From positions 1-38,084 of the forward strand of contig SZXZ01000052.1 in NCBI GenBank assembly GCA_005843835.1: DNA of 38,084 bases, written 5' to 3'. This stretch comes from Chlorobium sp. GTDB taxonomy: Bacteria; Bacteroidota; Chlorobiia; Chlorobiales; Chlorobiaceae. How positions within the stretch are numbered: position 1 is the first letter of the stretch; each line of letters opens with the position of its first letter. This document shows positions 9,152 through 19,310 of the stretch, one piece after another. Under the pieces are notes generated by a model. The model saw only the letters and a list, made by a program, of their open reading frames with translations. It was not told the DNA's origin and made no database searches. Both the position numbers and the translations under genes were made by a program.

Positions 9152-10573
9152 TCATGATTTCTGCGCCTTAGTGCGGTACCATGCCCTGTCAATTTTCTGA
9201 GATCCTGGCAGTGTAATCCACTCGGACACCCGGATATAACGAACAGGTGCCTTCAGCTTTCCAACAAGGGCATGCATGGCCCGGGTTATGGCCTCGTCAT
9301 CCGGAATATTCTTTTCACCGGTCAGTATATATGCCACCGGTCGCACTCCATACTCCTCATCATAAGCCGGCACTACAAGAGCATCCCGTATCCCCTCAAT
9401 CATCATCAGCGCTTTTTCCGTCTCCTCAGGATAAATGTTTTCACCCCCCGAAATAAACATGTTATCTTTGCGGCCAACCACCGTTACTGTCCCATTTTCC
9501 TCTACCGAGCCAATATCAGCAGTATGGAACCATCCATCTCCATCAGTTTGCACCTGGATTTTTCCTTGGTGATAATATCCTATAAAAAGGCAGGGGCCTT
9601 TCACCAGTAGCTCCCCGTCTACAGCAACCAGAATCTCCCGGTAAGGAAGTATCCTTCCGCTGTTTTGCTCTATACTGGTTATAGGTTGAGGAGATGTGGC
9701 AATCTGCGTACTCATCTCAGTTGAACCATAGCTCAGGTAAAGGGGTATATGCTGCCGGATGGCATCCTCAATCAGCGACTTCGTGGCCGGACTTCCTCCA
9801 AGAAGCACAGCCTTCAATCGTCGAAGCTTTTTCCTGCATTTTTTTTCAGCAAGTACTCTGTAAAGCTGTGTTGGCACCACCGAAATATGTGTCAAGGCAA
9901 ACCTCTCCATAGAATCAGCAATTCCATCTCCGAATTCTCCTACCGCAAGAGTCCCTCCCGAAAAAAGCGACCGAAACAGCAAAGCATATCCTCCGATATG
10001 GTAAAGCGGCAACGATAGCAGCCAGCAGTCTCCGTTCCCGAAAGGAATGTTTTCATTCGAACCGAGAGCACTGAACCAGTGATTTCCGCAACTGTGCACA
10101 ACCGCTTTTGCTGCACCGGAGCTGGCCGAAGTGTGAATAATACTTACAGGCCGTTCCATGCTCTCAGAAAATTCAAATTTCTTTGCTGAAGTATTACGTA
10201 CAGCACTCTCCAGAACTGAAGATATCCTGAGCGTTAATAAACCCGGTAACCCTAAAAGTTGATTATCACTGGTCAGTAACAGCTGTGGACTTAGATTCTC
10301 AATCGTAGCTTCAAGGATATGTTCGGGAAACCGGTTGTTAAGCGGAGCCGCAATCATTCCGGCTTTCAGCACTCCCGCCAGAAGTAAAACCATCTCCGGT
10401 GTATTTGGCGAAACAAAAGCAATAATATCACCCGATCGCAGTCCTTTTTCGTAAAGAATGTTAGCTATCCCTAACGACTGTATGTCAAGTTCTTTAAAAG
10501 ATATGGTTGTGTCAGGAAATTTCAGGGCAGGAGAGTTCCCAAAAACCTGTGCAGCTCTTTCCAGAAGATCCAT
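9152..10573 (-). CDS. menE: Acyl-CoA synthetase family protein, probable o-succinylbenzoate-CoA ligase
   Basis: A 473-residue member of the ANL adenylating-enzyme superfamily. Motifs include the phosphate-binding loop HTSASSGAAKAVVHS (core A3, in the form usual for MenE), LSYGSTEMSTQ (A5), GWFHTADIG (A7), and GRKDNMFISGGENIYPEE (A8). MenE activates o-succinylbenzoate with ATP and CoA in menaquinone synthesis, which fits a green sulfur bacterium because menaquinone and chlorobiumquinone are made there. The C-terminal catalytic lysine region (GSQKIDRAWYR) is present. It is on the arg-cluster strand but unrelated to arginine. Other short acyl-CoA ligases cannot be fully excluded. Confidence 0.8.
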   Translation of the reverse strand: MDLLERAAQVFGNSPALKFPDTTISFKELDIQSLGIANILYEKGLRSGDIIAFVSPNTPEMVLLLAGVLKAGMIAAPLNNRFPEHILEATIENLSPQLLLTSDNQLLGLPGLLTLRISSVLESAVRNTSAKKFEFSESMERPVSIIHTSASSGAAKAVVHSCGNHWFSALGSNENIPFGNGDCWLLSLPLYHIGGYALLFRSLFSGGTLAVGEFGDGIADSMERFALTHISVVPTQLYRVLAEKKCRKKLRRLKAVLLGGSPATKSLIEDAIRQHIPLYLSYGSTEMSTQIATSPQPITSIEQNSGRILPYREILVAVDGELLVKGPCLFIGYYHQGKIQVQTDGDGWFHTADIGSVEENGTVTVVGRKDNMFISGGENIYPEETEKALMMIEGIRDALVVPAYDEEYGVRPVAYILTGEKNIPDDEAITRAMHALVGKLKAPVRYIRVSEWITLPGSQKIDRAWYRTKAQKS

Positions 10574-10692
10574 AAAGAAAGAAAAAAGAGTTCAGGGTGT
10601 GGACCCCGGGAAAAAATATGGAGGGTAACAAAAGGGACAGAGTTATGCGCAGACCAGTTTACCCGACCCGCGCAAAGCTCCGGAAAAAAATT

Positions 10693-11895
10693 CTATCGAC
10701 CCTGATTGACCTCGCTGAATGTTTTCAGCCCAAGCCCGTAAAGATGGATAAAACCTGCAGCTGCTTTATGGTTAAAAGTATCCGACTCAGTATAGGTAGC
10801 CAGTTCCTCGTTATAAAGCGAGTATGGTGAATTTCTGCCAAGCAGCGAAACACCGCCTTTATAAAGCTTCAGACGTACCAGACCGGTTACCGGATGTTGT
10901 GTTTCATTCACAAACCCGTCAAGCGCCTTTCTCATGGGCGAAAACCAGGTGCCATTGTAGATAATGTTGGCATAATCCTGACTGATATTCTTCTTGTACT
11001 GAAAAACCGATTTTTCAAGCGTCAGTCTTTCAAGTTCACGATGTGCAAAATGAAGGATTGTTGCCGCCGGAGCCTCATAAATTTCACGCGATTTGATGCC
11101 GACAACACGGTTCTCAATCATGTCAAGCCGTCCGATGCCATTAGCGGCACCAATTTCATTCAACCGGATAATCAGGTCAAGCCCGCTCATTTTTTTGCCA
11201 TCAAGCGTAACCGGAACACCTTTTTCAAACTCGATATCAACAACAGCAGGAGTATCGGGTGCATTTTCAGGAGAAGTAGTAATCTGATAAGCATCCTCAG
11301 GTGGCGCAATCATCGGATTTTCAAGCACACCGCACTCAATACTGATACCCCATATATTTTCATCAATGGAGTAAGGGCTTTTTTTAGTGGCCGATACCGG
11401 AATATTGTGCTCCATTGCATAAGCAATTTCAGCTTCCCTCGAAGTGAATTCCCACTCACGCAACGGTGCCAGTACCTTCAAATGCGGCGCAAGAGAAGCA
11501 AAAGTGACCTCAAATCGAACCTGGTCATTGCCTTTTCCTGTGCATCCATGCGCAAGCATGGTGCAATCTTCAGCAAGTGCAGTGTCCACAAGGGCTTTAG
11601 CAAGCAAAGGGCGACCAAGTGCTGTTGCCAGAGGGTAGACATCCTCATACAATGCGCCGGCCTTAAGTGCACGCCAGATGTATTCTTCCACAAACTCCTT
11701 GCGCAAGTCAACAAACTGGAATTTTGACGCCCCGGTCGAAAGCGCTTTCGACTCAAGGTTATCGATCTCTTTCTGTTGTCCAAGATTTCCGGTTACGGCA
11801 ACAATGTCCGCATCATACTTGTCTTTAAGCCACTTGATCATGATGGAAGTATCAAGTCCACCCGAATAGGCTATTGCAATTTTTTCCTTACTCAT
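10693..11895 (-). CDS. argG: Argininosuccinate synthase
   Basis: Joins citrulline and aspartate with ATP to give argininosuccinate, the penultimate arginine step. It has 400 residues, the standard bacterial length. The N-terminal ATP-pyrophosphatase loop is [15 protein letters not shown] (residues 9-23). The second signature, [14 protein letters not shown], binds the substrates. It starts 17 bases after the argR stop, so it belongs to the argCJBFRG transcription unit. Downstream is menE rather than argH. Confidence 0.96.
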   Translation of the reverse strand: MSKEKIAIAYSGGLDTSIMIKWLKDKYDADIVAVTGNLGQQKEIDNLESKALSTGASKFQFVDLRKEFVEEYIWRALKAGALYEDVYPLATALGRPLLAKALVDTALAEDCTMLAHGCTGKGNDQVRFEVTFASLAPHLKVLAPLREWEFTSREAEIAYAMEHNIPVSATKKSPYSIDENIWGISIECGVLENPMIAPPEDAYQITTSPENAPDTPAVVDIEFEKGVPVTLDGKKMSGLDLIIRLNEIGAANGIGRLDMIENRVVGIKSREIYEAPAATILHFAHRELERLTLEKSVFQYKKNISQDYANIIYNGTWFSPMRKALDGFVNETQHPVTGLVRLKLYKGGVSLLGRNSPYSLYNEELATYTESDTFNHKAAAGFIHLYGLGLKTFSEVNQGR

Positions 11896-11912
11896 GCGAT
11901 TTCAATGAATTA

Positions 11913-12359
11913 TCAGTTTTTGGAAACATTTTTGTGAATATATGATAGGAGAGTCGAAATATTGGCAACCGATGCAGGAATAACCAGCACCGTATCATCT
12001 CCCGCGATAGTGCCGAGAATAAGCGGGCTTCTGAGCTGGTCTAAATACGATCCAACCCCGTGCGCCCTGCCGGGAAGCGTCCTGATAATCACCGTTGTTT
12101 CATTGGACGTTATAGCAAGCACTTCAACCCCGACAAGCCCTTTAATAATCATCCCGGCATTATCATCAGGATAAAGCAGTCTGTAACTTCCGTTTGTTTT
12201 CGTACGGACCAGTCCAAGCTCTGCACAGTCACGCGAAAGAGTGGCTTGTGCAACCATCATTCCGGAATCACGAAGAAGTTGCAGAAGGTCATGCTGATTT
12301 CCAACCTGGTTCTGCTGGAGAATCTCTCTGATTTTCATCTGCCTTGCGTTCTTGTTCAT
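11913..12359 (-). CDS. argR: Arginine repressor
   Basis: A 148-residue ArgR/AhrC-family regulator. The N-terminal winged helix carries QATLSRDCAELGLVR near residue 40, the DNA-recognition helix. The C-terminal oligomerisation and arginine-binding domain has TLPGRAHGVGSYLD and the acidic GTIAGDDTVLVIP, whose paired aspartates contact arginine in the family. It overlaps argF by an ATGA, so it is translated with its own target genes. This implies arginine-responsive autoregulation of the whole cluster through sites near argC. Confidence 0.95.
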   Translation of the reverse strand: MNKNARQMKIREILQQNQVGNQHDLLQLLRDSGMMVAQATLSRDCAELGLVRTKTNGSYRLLYPDDNAGMIIKGLVGVEVLAITSNETTVIIRTLPGRAHGVGSYLDQLRSPLILGTIAGDDTVLVIPASVANISTLLSYIHKNVSKN

Positions 12360-13390
12360 TGTTGCTCCGGCGATAATGACTTGATTTTTTTGGAGGCATT
12401 AAGCAGCCGGTGAGTCAGATGAAATTTTCTGTACTCATCATGGTTCAGGAGCTTCACCAGAAGAGCCTTCTGAACATGCAGGCGGTTTTCAGCCTGATCA
12501 AGAATAATAGATTGCGGCCCGTCCATAACCTCCGAGCTGATTTCCTGTCCACGATGAGCCGGCATGCAGTGCATCACAACGGCAGTTTCTTTTGCCCTCT
12601 GAAGCATAGCGCTGTTAATCTGAAACGGCGAAAATATTGCAAGCCGGTTTTCAATTTCCTTTTCCTGACCCATGCTTGTCCATACATCGGTATAGAGTAC
12701 ATCGGCATCCGCCGCCGCCTCAAGAGGGTCATGCAGAACTTCAATACGGCTTAAACCTCTTCTTCTCGCCTGTTCGAGCAATTCCTGATTCGGAGTATAT
12801 CCTTCGGGACAGGCAAGTACAAAATGGAAGGGGAGCAGCCCGGCGAGCTCAATCCATGAGTTGGCAACATTATTCCCGTCACCCACAAATACAACCTTCA
12901 AACGCTCACTCCACAACGAGCGTTCGTAAAGGGTAAAGGCATCAGCAAGCACTTGGCAGGGATGCGACAAATCAGTAAGGGCATTAATCACAGGAATCGA
13001 AGCATGTCTGGCAATCCCTTCAATAACCGCATGTTCATGCAGCCGGGCAACAATAGCATCGTTATAACGCGATAGAAGCATAGCAACATCCCCGACCGAC
13101 TCCCGCGATCCAAGACCTATTGATTGGCCGTCAAGGTTTATGGTATAACCCCCGAGCTCATGGATGCCCAGCTCAAAAGAGACTCTTGTTCTCAGCGATG
13201 GTTTGCTGAAAATCATAGCGACTGTTTTATCGCGAAGCGGCAGAAATCCCGATACCGACGGACTCTCTTTTCTCTTTTTCTTTATAAAAAGAGAATAATC
13301 GAACAACTCAATAATTTTACCGGCATCCAGATTAGAAAATCCAAGAAAATCACGTTTTGCCGAACTTTGCTTTATGTGAACCTCTTCCAT
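12356..13390 (-). CDS. argF: Ornithine carbamoyltransferase
   Basis: Transfers a carbamoyl group to ornithine, giving citrulline. The carbamoyl-phosphate loop reads SKPSLRTRVSFELG, where most enzymes have S-T-R-T-R, so the second position is substituted while both arginines are kept. The ornithine-side signature is HCMPAHRGQEIS. The 344 residues are slightly longer than many OTCases because of an N-terminal extension and a basic tail. It follows argB by 29 bases and overlaps argR by 4. The KPSLRTR variant occurs in several bacterial OTCases and does not suggest loss of activity. Confidence 0.94.
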   Translation of the reverse strand: MEEVHIKQSSAKRDFLGFSNLDAGKIIELFDYSLFIKKKRKESPSVSGFLPLRDKTVAMIFSKPSLRTRVSFELGIHELGGYTINLDGQSIGLGSRESVGDVAMLLSRYNDAIVARLHEHAVIEGIARHASIPVINALTDLSHPCQVLADAFTLYERSLWSERLKVVFVGDGNNVANSWIELAGLLPFHFVLACPEGYTPNQELLEQARRRGLSRIEVLHDPLEAAADADVLYTDVWTSMGQEKEIENRLAIFSPFQINSAMLQRAKETAVVMHCMPAHRGQEISSEVMDGPQSIILDQAENRLHVQKALLVKLLNHDEYRKFHLTHRLLNASKKIKSLSPEQQ

Positions 13391-13419
13391 TCCATTGTGT
13401 TGTTTAAAAATTTGATTGC

Positions 13420-14379
13420 TTAGTCCTCTTCTGCAATAAACTGGGTACCGACACCCTCATGGGTAAATATTTCAAGAAGAAGTGAATGTGTTGATTTTCC
13501 GTCGATCAAATGTATTTTTCCGACTCCGCCGTCAAGCGTTTGAAAAGCCGAGACCACTTTCGGAATCATTCCGCCGGAAATAATACCCTGCTCTATAAAG
13601 TCCGCAGCCTCACCCTTACAGATTGTTTTCAGAATTCTCGACCCCACATGAATGCCTTCAACATCACTGACATAAATAAGCTTTTCAGCTTTCAATGCTA
13701 TGGCAATACTGCTGGCGGCATCATCAGCATTGATGTTGTAAATATTTCCATCATCGTCATATCCAATAGGGGCAATAACCGGAATCAGTCCCGCATTGCA
13801 CAATAAATCAATATAACCAGTATTGATCTGCTCAACCTCTCCCACCAGACCCAGAGCTTCAGCATTCGGATGGGGAGCAGCTTTTATAGTATCAGCATCC
13901 AGTCCGGTGACACCAACAGCTTTACCGCCATGTTCGCTGATCAGTTGTACAATGTCCTGATTAACTTTACCGGCAAGAGTCATCTGTATAACCGAAATCA
14001 TCTCCTTGTCTGTTACCCGTCTTCCCTGAACAAATCTTGAGGAGATCCCAAGTTTTTCAGCAGTTTTTGTAATGGCATCACCTCCACCATGTACCAGAAC
14101 AACGTTAATCCCTACTTTGCGTAACAGGGTAACATTCTGGGCAAAACTGTTTTTGAGGCAGGCGTCTTTCATTGCTGAACCGCCATACTTGATCACAAAG
14201 GTTTTCCCTTCAAATTTGCGGATATAGGGCAGCGCTTCAATAAGTACTTGCCCGATAGCTGCTTGAGGAGCCTTTCTTGCAGTTTTTACTTCACAATGAT
14301 CTAAATTTTCCATTCCCCTGAAATTTCTCCCGATGGTTAAAAATGTTTCAGCTTCTATAGCTTCCGTTGATATCGACAT
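13420..14379 (-). CDS. argB: Acetylglutamate kinase
   Basis: Phosphorylates N-acetylglutamate, the usual feedback-controlled step of arginine synthesis. The family core starts at [25 protein letters not shown]. It includes the glycine-rich [16 protein letters not shown] and the nucleotide-binding [10 protein letters not shown]. The start is uncertain: the ATG at 14379 gives 319 residues and overlaps argJ by 32 bases, with AAGGA two bases upstream. An ATG at 14313 would give a more typical 297 residues and avoid the overlap. The N-terminal residues before the core are not conserved enough to decide. Confidence 0.93.
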   Translation of the reverse strand: MSISTEAIEAETFLTIGRNFRGMENLDHCEVKTARKAPQAAIGQVLIEALPYIRKFEGKTFVIKYGGSAMKDACLKNSFAQNVTLLRKVGINVVLVHGGGDAITKTAEKLGISSRFVQGRRVTDKEMISVIQMTLAGKVNQDIVQLISEHGGKAVGVTGLDADTIKAAPHPNAEALGLVGEVEQINTGYIDLLCNAGLIPVIAPIGYDDDGNIYNINADDAASSIAIALKAEKLIYVSDVEGIHVGSRILKTICKGEAADFIEQGIISGGMIPKVVSAFQTLDGGVGKIHLIDGKSTHSLLLEIFTHEGVGTQFIAEED

Positions 14380-15634
14380 ATTCCTTGCTCAAATCGCAGG
14401 TCCATATCCTCGCTCGGCCCGGTCCGCGACCAACACGGAGAGTAATGGTATATGAACGCTTACTGAGAATTTCAGATGCCGCTTCTTCCGAAAAGTCAGC
14501 TATAAAGCCCGGCTTAAGCACAGAAAGGTCATTAAAAAAAAGTTCCAGCTCTTCCTGGTCGAAGTGTGCTCCGGAACGGCCTGCAGCAGCAACAATTCTT
14601 CCCCAATTGGCATCTTCACCATGAATGGCGGTTTTAACAAGGCTTGACTGGGCAATTGTTCTTGCTGCAGCTTCAGCATCACGCTCATTACGGGCTCCCT
14701 CCACAATCACTTCAACCAGTTTTGTCGCTCCTTCTCCATCAATCACAATCAGTTTTGCAAGAAAAGTCATCAAAGCCTCCAGCGCCTCGCAAAAAAGGGA
14801 ATAATCCTCGCTGTCAGCAGCAATCTCAGGCCCCTTCCCGCTGGCAAGTATGGCAGCCATATCATTGGTACTTGTATCGCCGTCAACCGTAATGGCGTTA
14901 AAGCTGCTCCGGTTTGCCTTCACAAGCGCCTCCTGCAGTACCGGCGCCGCTATGGAAGCATCAGTACAGATAAAAGCAAGCATCGTGGCCATGTTGGGGC
15001 ATATCATTCCCGACCCTTTTGCAATACCGCTCAGCTGAACGCTTCCGCCCGAAAGCCTGACCTCAAGAGTAAAAAATTTTGGAAACGTATCAGTAGTCAT
15101 AATAGCGCGAGTAGTTTCTAAACCCGACTCACGCTGCAGCGTCGAAGAAAGGGCTGCAATTCCGCCAAGAACTTTCTCCATAGGTAACAGCTGACCGATA
15201 ACCCCCGTTGACGCAACCAGTACCTCTTGTGGTTTGATGCCGAGGTCATGAGCCACCGCCTCCGCCATAGCCAGGGCATTTTCCAGCCCCATGCTGCCGG
15301 TAGCCGCATTGGCATTTCCGCTGTTGCACACAACAGCACGTATCGACTCCCGACAAAGTTCCAGATGTTCGCGCGAAACCAGCACAGGGGCAGCACAGCA
15401 TAGATTCGTCGTAAATACCGAACCCGCACTGCACGGTCCGTCTGCAGTAATCAGCATCAGATCGTTTCTCTCACTGTATTTAATCCCGGCAGCAACAGCC
15501 CCCGAAGAAAAACCCTCAGGCCAGAACCCCTGCGTTCCGTCTGATTGTTTATCCATAGGCGTTATCGACTCCGGCCACGAAGTTACGGCCGAAAGCTCAT
15601 GGATCACTTCAAGTCCCTTACGTAATGTATCCAA
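14348..15634 (-). CDS. argJ: Bifunctional glutamate N-acetyltransferase / amino-acid acetyltransferase
   Basis: Recycles the acetyl group from acetylornithine to glutamate (and may use acetyl-CoA), starting and closing the cyclic arginine pathway. The 428-residue precursor carries the autocleavage region [20 protein letters not shown]. The threonine in MATML becomes the nucleophile of the beta chain after self-cleavage. The C-terminal [19 protein letters not shown] matches the usual family end. The N-terminus is slightly extended; an internal Met (PMDKQS) near residue 27 could be the true start. It lies between argC and argB in one unit. Confidence 0.94.
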   Translation of the reverse strand: MDTLRKGLEVIHELSAVTSWPESITPMDKQSDGTQGFWPEGFSSGAVAAGIKYSERNDLMLITADGPCSAGSVFTTNLCCAAPVLVSREHLELCRESIRAVVCNSGNANAATGSMGLENALAMAEAVAHDLGIKPQEVLVASTGVIGQLLPMEKVLGGIAALSSTLQRESGLETTRAIMTTDTFPKFFTLEVRLSGGSVQLSGIAKGSGMICPNMATMLAFICTDASIAAPVLQEALVKANRSSFNAITVDGDTSTNDMAAILASGKGPEIAADSEDYSLFCEALEALMTFLAKLIVIDGEGATKLVEVIVEGARNERDAEAAARTIAQSSLVKTAIHGEDANWGRIVAAAGRSGAHFDQEELELFFNDLSVLKPGFIADFSEEAASEILSKRSYTITLRVGRGPGRARIWTCDLSKEYVDINGSYRS

Positions 15635-15701
15635 TGCAGTAGTATAAAGCGTTAAATGTTAATCAAAAGCCCTATAGGGGCAACACCCGGCAGCTCATCA
15701 T

Positions 15702-16733
15702 CTAGAGCAGCCCGGTAGTTTCATCGATGCCAAGCATAATATTCATATTTTGAATCGCCTGACCCGCAGCGCCCTTCAAAAGGTTATCTATTGCCGTAAC
15801 AATCACAAGTGATCCAGTTGCAGAAGAGTGAGCGATATGGATATCACAAAAATTTGTGCGGTACACATGCTTGACCTCAGTCATGCTTTCCCGCACCCTT
15901 ACAAATGGCTCATCAGTATAAAATTTCCTGTAGAGTTGTGTGATATACTCTTTATCCGCAGGCCCCTCCAGTTGCACATTAAGAACACTGTATATGCCCC
16001 TTACAAGCGAACCGATCATCGGTGTAAAGGTAAAGTCAAAAGCCGGATTGCTCGCGGAAGTCCCGAGAGCCTGCATAATTTCAGGAGTATGCTGGTGTAC
16101 GCCAACCTTGTAAGCACGGATGTTTTCGCTCATTTCCGAAAACGACAGCTCCGTTTTGCTGCTTCGACCCGCACCTGAAATACCTGAAGTTGACGTGCAA
16201 TTAACCGCCCGAACCTTCAAAGCATGCTCAGTGTCCAAAAGAAGCGGAGCAATTCCGAGTACAATGCTTGTAGCAAAACAGCCTGGATTACTCACTGCCT
16301 TGCCCTTAAGAATTTCTTCACGAAACAGTTCAGGCATGCCGTAGGTCATCACCGCATCAGGCGTCTTAAGCTGCTTATAAAAATGTTCATGCTCAAGAAC
16401 ACTTTTCAGTCTGAAATCCCCCGAAAGATCAATAACGGTTTTACCCGCCGACACAAGCTGAGGAACAAGCTGAAGCGCCTCGCCATGGGGCAGGGCTAAA
16501 AAATAAATGTCGCTCTCTGTTTCACCGTTATAGGGTTTGTAGAACTTGTCGCAGAAAAGAGCGGGGTAGAGCTCTGCAGCATTTTTTCCTGCCTGCGAAA
16601 AAGCATACAGCTCCTGAAGCTCAACGTTCGGATGACGCAAGAGAAGCCTTGTCAATTCAGCCCCGGAATATCCAGATGCCCCGATTATTGAAACTGAATA
16701 CCGCTTCAAACATTCCGATACAGAAAGATTCAT
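15702..16733 (-). CDS. argC: N-acetyl-gamma-glutamyl-phosphate reductase
   Basis: NADPH-dependent reduction of acetylglutamyl phosphate, the third arginine step. The Rossmann fold begins with [18 protein letters not shown]. The catalytic cysteine is in [10 protein letters not shown], and the C-terminal [11 protein letters not shown] is typical. I place the start at the ATG at 16733 (343 residues). A TTG at 16769 would add 12 residues that do not look like the family N-terminus. It is the first gene of the arg cluster, with a promoter and ArgR-like half-sites about 50-115 bases upstream. Confidence 0.94.
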   Translation of the reverse strand: MNLSVSECLKRYSVSIIGASGYSGAELTRLLLRHPNVELQELYAFSQAGKNAAELYPALFCDKFYKPYNGETESDIYFLALPHGEALQLVPQLVSAGKTVIDLSGDFRLKSVLEHEHFYKQLKTPDAVMTYGMPELFREEILKGKAVSNPGCFATSIVLGIAPLLLDTEHALKVRAVNCTSTSGISGAGRSSKTELSFSEMSENIRAYKVGVHQHTPEIMQALGTSASNPAFDFTFTPMIGSLVRGIYSVLNVQLEGPADKEYITQLYRKFYTDEPFVRVRESMTEVKHVYRTNFCDIHIAHSSATGSLVIVTAIDNLLKGAAGQAIQNMNIMLGIDETTGLL

Positions 16734-16785
16734 TGTTAAAGCGCACTTTAAAATTGAACAAGCCCCCAAAGAGGCTGTACATGGT

Positions 16786-16848
16786 ATGAATAGGATGAAT
16801 AAATATCCACTAAAGTGAAAATATTAACCTTTTTTATCTGATTTTCAA
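16786..16848 (-). promoter_or_regulatory. argC operon promoter with ArgR-box-like half-sites
   Basis: On the minus strand, TTGAAA (16848-16843) and TAATAT (16826-16821) with a 16-bp spacer form a good sigma-70 promoter. Just downstream, two copies of TATTCAT (16801-16795 and 16792-16786) repeat nine bases apart. ATTCA/TGAAT is the half-site of the ARG box in other bacteria. Placement just downstream of the start site would let ArgR block initiation. Assignment to ArgR is inference. Confidence 0.55.
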
Positions 16849-16977
16849 GCATCGAAACAATTTTTTTCATAAGAGCAACAAACATGCTCATATTTATGGC
16901 AACACCTTTTTTCTCGGTATCTTACAGTGAAAATACCCGGCAGAAAAAACAATCGAAAGCATGAAGTTTAAAGAGAT

Positions 16978-17892
16978 ATGAATAAAAAAGCACTGCACCA
17001 CAGAAAAGTGAGGACCTTCATCAGGCTGTTTTATCTGTTTTCCCTTTGTTTATTCACCGCCTGTACGCAAAAAGAAGGCAGCGAAACCGCTCGAACCGGT
17101 CGGATGACATTTGCCGTTGACCGCCAGCTCAAAGAAATATCGGCAACCCAGATAGAACTGTTTAACCGTTATTACCCCGATGCCGAAATTACCCTCATGC
17201 CGGTTTCTTCATCCGGAACTCTCAAAAATCTTCTTAATCACCAGGCCCGGGCCGCCCTGATAAGTGGCGAGCTTACCGTAGCCGAGGATTCACTTTTTAC
17301 AGCACTCCAGCCTCCTCTTCGCCGGGAACCAGTTGCTCGTGAAGCAATAGCATGTATTACAAACCGCTCAAATCCACTCGAAACCCTCTCAATCGCAGAG
17401 CTTAAAACCATTTTTACAGGTAATGTTACAGGAAAAGATACCACTGGCTTCATACCGCTCATGTCAGCCGACGACTTCCGCCTCCACTCTCTTTTTGCGG
17501 CTAAAATCGGAATACATACAAAAAATCTTCATGCCCATATCTGCTCCAGCGAAGCTGAGCTTTTCAAAAGAGTTGCCACCGATAAAAAGGCGGTAGCCGT
17601 GCTTTTCCGCTCGTCTCTTAACAGTCAGCCCGTTCCCGCCATACCTTTGAACGACATAAAAATCATCCCGGTTTCAATCGACCGACAGGGATCAAAATCC
17701 TATATGCCCACACAGCAGAATATCTTCGAAGGCCTCTATCCTCTTGTTACAACCGTTTACTATGTATATTATTCCGGCGATGCACTTGCCGCAGGTTTCG
17801 GATCGTGGCTTGGCACTTCAGGCAGAAAAGTTTTTGAAACAAGCTCACTTGCCCCATTCAGATCTCTGGAAAGGACTATTATTATGAAATAA
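16978..17892 (+). CDS. PstS-like phosphate-binding-type lipoprotein
   Basis: A 304-residue exported protein with a hydrophobic N-terminus ending in LCLFTAC, a probable lipobox with Cys29 anchored to a membrane. The rest resembles the PBP-like (PstS/phosphate ABC substrate-binding) fold: MTFAVDRQLKEISATQIELFN at the start, SSSGTLKNLL at the ligand-loop position, and a family-typical middle section TLSIAELKTIFTGNVT. The C-terminal PLVTTVYYVYY matches the usual 'YP' hinge. No pst permease genes are adjacent, so it may sense or scavenge an oxyanion, or be an orphan sensor protein. It is separated by two codons from a GGDEF relic in the same frame. Confidence 0.75.
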   Translation: MNKKALHHRKVRTFIRLFYLFSLCLFTACTQKEGSETARTGRMTFAVDRQLKEISATQIELFNRYYPDAEITLMPVSSSGTLKNLLNHQARAALISGELTVAEDSLFTALQPPLRREPVAREAIACITNRSNPLETLSIAELKTIFTGNVTGKDTTGFIPLMSADDFRLHSLFAAKIGIHTKNLHAHICSSEAELFKRVATDKKAVAVLFRSSLNSQPVPAIPLNDIKIIPVSIDRQGSKSYMPTQQNIFEGLYPLVTTVYYVYYSGDALAAGFGSWLGTSGRKVFETSSLAPFRSLERTIIMK

Positions 17893-17898
17893 CTCGAA

Positions 17899-18033
17899 AT
17901 GCACGATGCCGGCTTGCAGCCAGCATCCCAGATGCATGCCTACAGAGCCCTCTCTATGGCTAAAGCCGCAGGAAGAAACAACGTTGTAACCTTTGCCTCC
18001 ATGAATGTTCCACAGCACAGCATAACAGGATGA
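17899..18033 (+). pseudogene. Relic of a GGDEF-domain C-terminus
   Basis: This 44-codon reading frame contains AYRALSMAKAAGRNNVVTF, a near match to the end of GGDEF (diguanylate cyclase) domains, whose form is roughly A-D-x-A-L-Y-x-A-K-x-x-G-R-N-x-V. The GGDEF active-site segment and everything N-terminal are gone. It lies in the same frame as the preceding PstS-like gene, two codons after that gene's TAA. Its TGA overlaps the next gene's ATG (ATGA), so if translated it would couple to the permease gene. Most likely the tail of an older diguanylate cyclase gene replaced by the PstS-like gene. Confidence 0.6.
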
Positions 18034-19310
18034 ACCCTGAGTTCTATATAGCCCGACGCTTTGCCTTTAAACGTCGTTCCGCAACCAAGCCAACCTTCAT
18101 CGTCATGGTTGCAGTTATTGGTATAGCCGTAGGAACAGCCGCACTTATTCTCACCCTGTCAATTGTCAAAGGGTTTTCAGGCAGTGTCGAAAACAAGCTC
18201 ATCAGCTTCAGCTCACACCTTCAGATAAGGTATCCCGACGATCAGCTTTTTCAGGAACGCCGATCAGATTTCGCAAAAGTCACAGGTCATCACAACGTTA
18301 CCAGCGCAACCCCGTTTCTTGAAAAAAGTTTTGTACTCCGCACCGGCAATACGGCAAAAGGGGAAGCATACCGTAGCAAACCCGTTATTGTCAAAGGCAT
18401 AAACGAACAGCAGCAGCAGGTGTTTCTGAAAAAATTTCTCAAATCAGGGAACCTTGGACCGTTTGGAGAAAAAGAAAAAAACGAAGGTATTCCTCTCTAT
18501 GCCGGTCAAACTCTGGCCGAAAACCTATCTCTCACGGTTGGTAAAAAAGTCATGCTCGTCGGACTGGGAAACGATGCCTCCAGCCGGGAGCTTATTGCAG
18601 GCAACAAAAGTATTATCGACCTCCTCACATCCCTCGATCTTGAAGTCGGAATCATACGCGGCATCTACGACACAGGACTCCAGGAAGGATTCGACGACTA
18701 TGTTCTTATTTCCGGTCTTAAGCCACTGCAGCAGCGTTTTAACCCCACAATGATAAGCGGCTACGATGCCAACGTAACCAAACTCGAACTTCTTCCCGAA
18801 ACGGTTAAAGAAATAACCGCTTCACTCGGGTTTCCATACTACGGATATACGGTCTTTGAACGCTATGCAAATCTTTTTGAGTGGCTCAAACTTCAAAAAA
18901 ATATTACACCCCTGCTTATCGTAACCATCACCATCGTAGCAGTCTTCAACATTATCTCCACGCTTCTGGTGTTAATTATCGAAAAAACCCGTGAAATAGG
19001 TATGCTCAGTGCTCTCGGTCTTGAACCAGGCAAAATCAGCATGGTATTTATGGCTCAGGCGTTTTTAATCTCACTTTCAGGCATTGCAGGGGGTAACATC
19101 CTGGCACTATCACTTTCCCTGTTTGAATTACGTTTTCACCTTATTACCCTGCCCGAAAAAAGCTACTTTATAAAATACGTTCCGCTCCTGATTGATCCGC
19201 TCGACTATACTCTTGTATCTGTCGCAGTCATGGCACTCACCCTTCTTTTTGCCTTCATTCCCGCTCGAATAGCAGCTTCACTGAGGCCGGGAACAGCCTT
19301 GAGTACCTGA
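18030..19310 (+). CDS. LolC/LolE-type ABC transporter permease (FtsX family)
   Basis: A 426-residue inner-membrane protein. The N-terminus FYIARRFAFKRR leads into the first transmembrane helix (about residues 25-50). A large periplasmic domain follows, then three C-terminal helices (about 290-315, 335-365, 385-410). The REIGMLSALGLEPGKI segment is the FtsX/MacB coupling motif that meets the ATPase. LolCDE extracts lipoproteins from the inner membrane for delivery to the outer membrane. No LolD-type ATPase is adjacent. A second paralogue lies at 26399-27643, which may be its heterodimer partner. Lipoprotein release is inferred from family. Confidence 0.85.
   Translation: MNPEFYIARRFAFKRRSATKPTFIVMVAVIGIAVGTAALILTLSIVKGFSGSVENKLISFSSHLQIRYPDDQLFQERRSDFAKVTGHHNVTSATPFLEKSFVLRTGNTAKGEAYRSKPVIVKGINEQQQQVFLKKFLKSGNLGPFGEKEKNEGIPLYAGQTLAENLSLTVGKKVMLVGLGNDASSRELIAGNKSIIDLLTSLDLEVGIIRGIYDTGLQEGFDDYVLISGLKPLQQRFNPTMISGYDANVTKLELLPETVKEITASLGFPYYGYTVFERYANLFEWLKLQKNITPLLIVTITIVAVFNIISTLLVLIIEKTREIGMLSALGLEPGKISMVFMAQAFLISLSGIAGGNILALSLSLFELRFHLITLPEKSYFIKYVPLLIDPLDYTLVSVAVMALTLLFAFIPARIAASLRPGTALST

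Noticed and set aside
10597..10830. 77-residue plus-strand ORF between menE and argG
   Set aside because: Most of it is antisense to the argG 3' end; no family pattern.
10894..11727. 277-residue plus-strand ORF
   Set aside because: Fully antisense to argG, whose product is unmistakable; composition is cysteine/asparagine-rich and without any family pattern.
16978..17892. PstS-like protein as part of a phosphate uptake operon
   Set aside because: No pstC, pstA, pstB or phoU neighbours; only the fold resemblance is supported.
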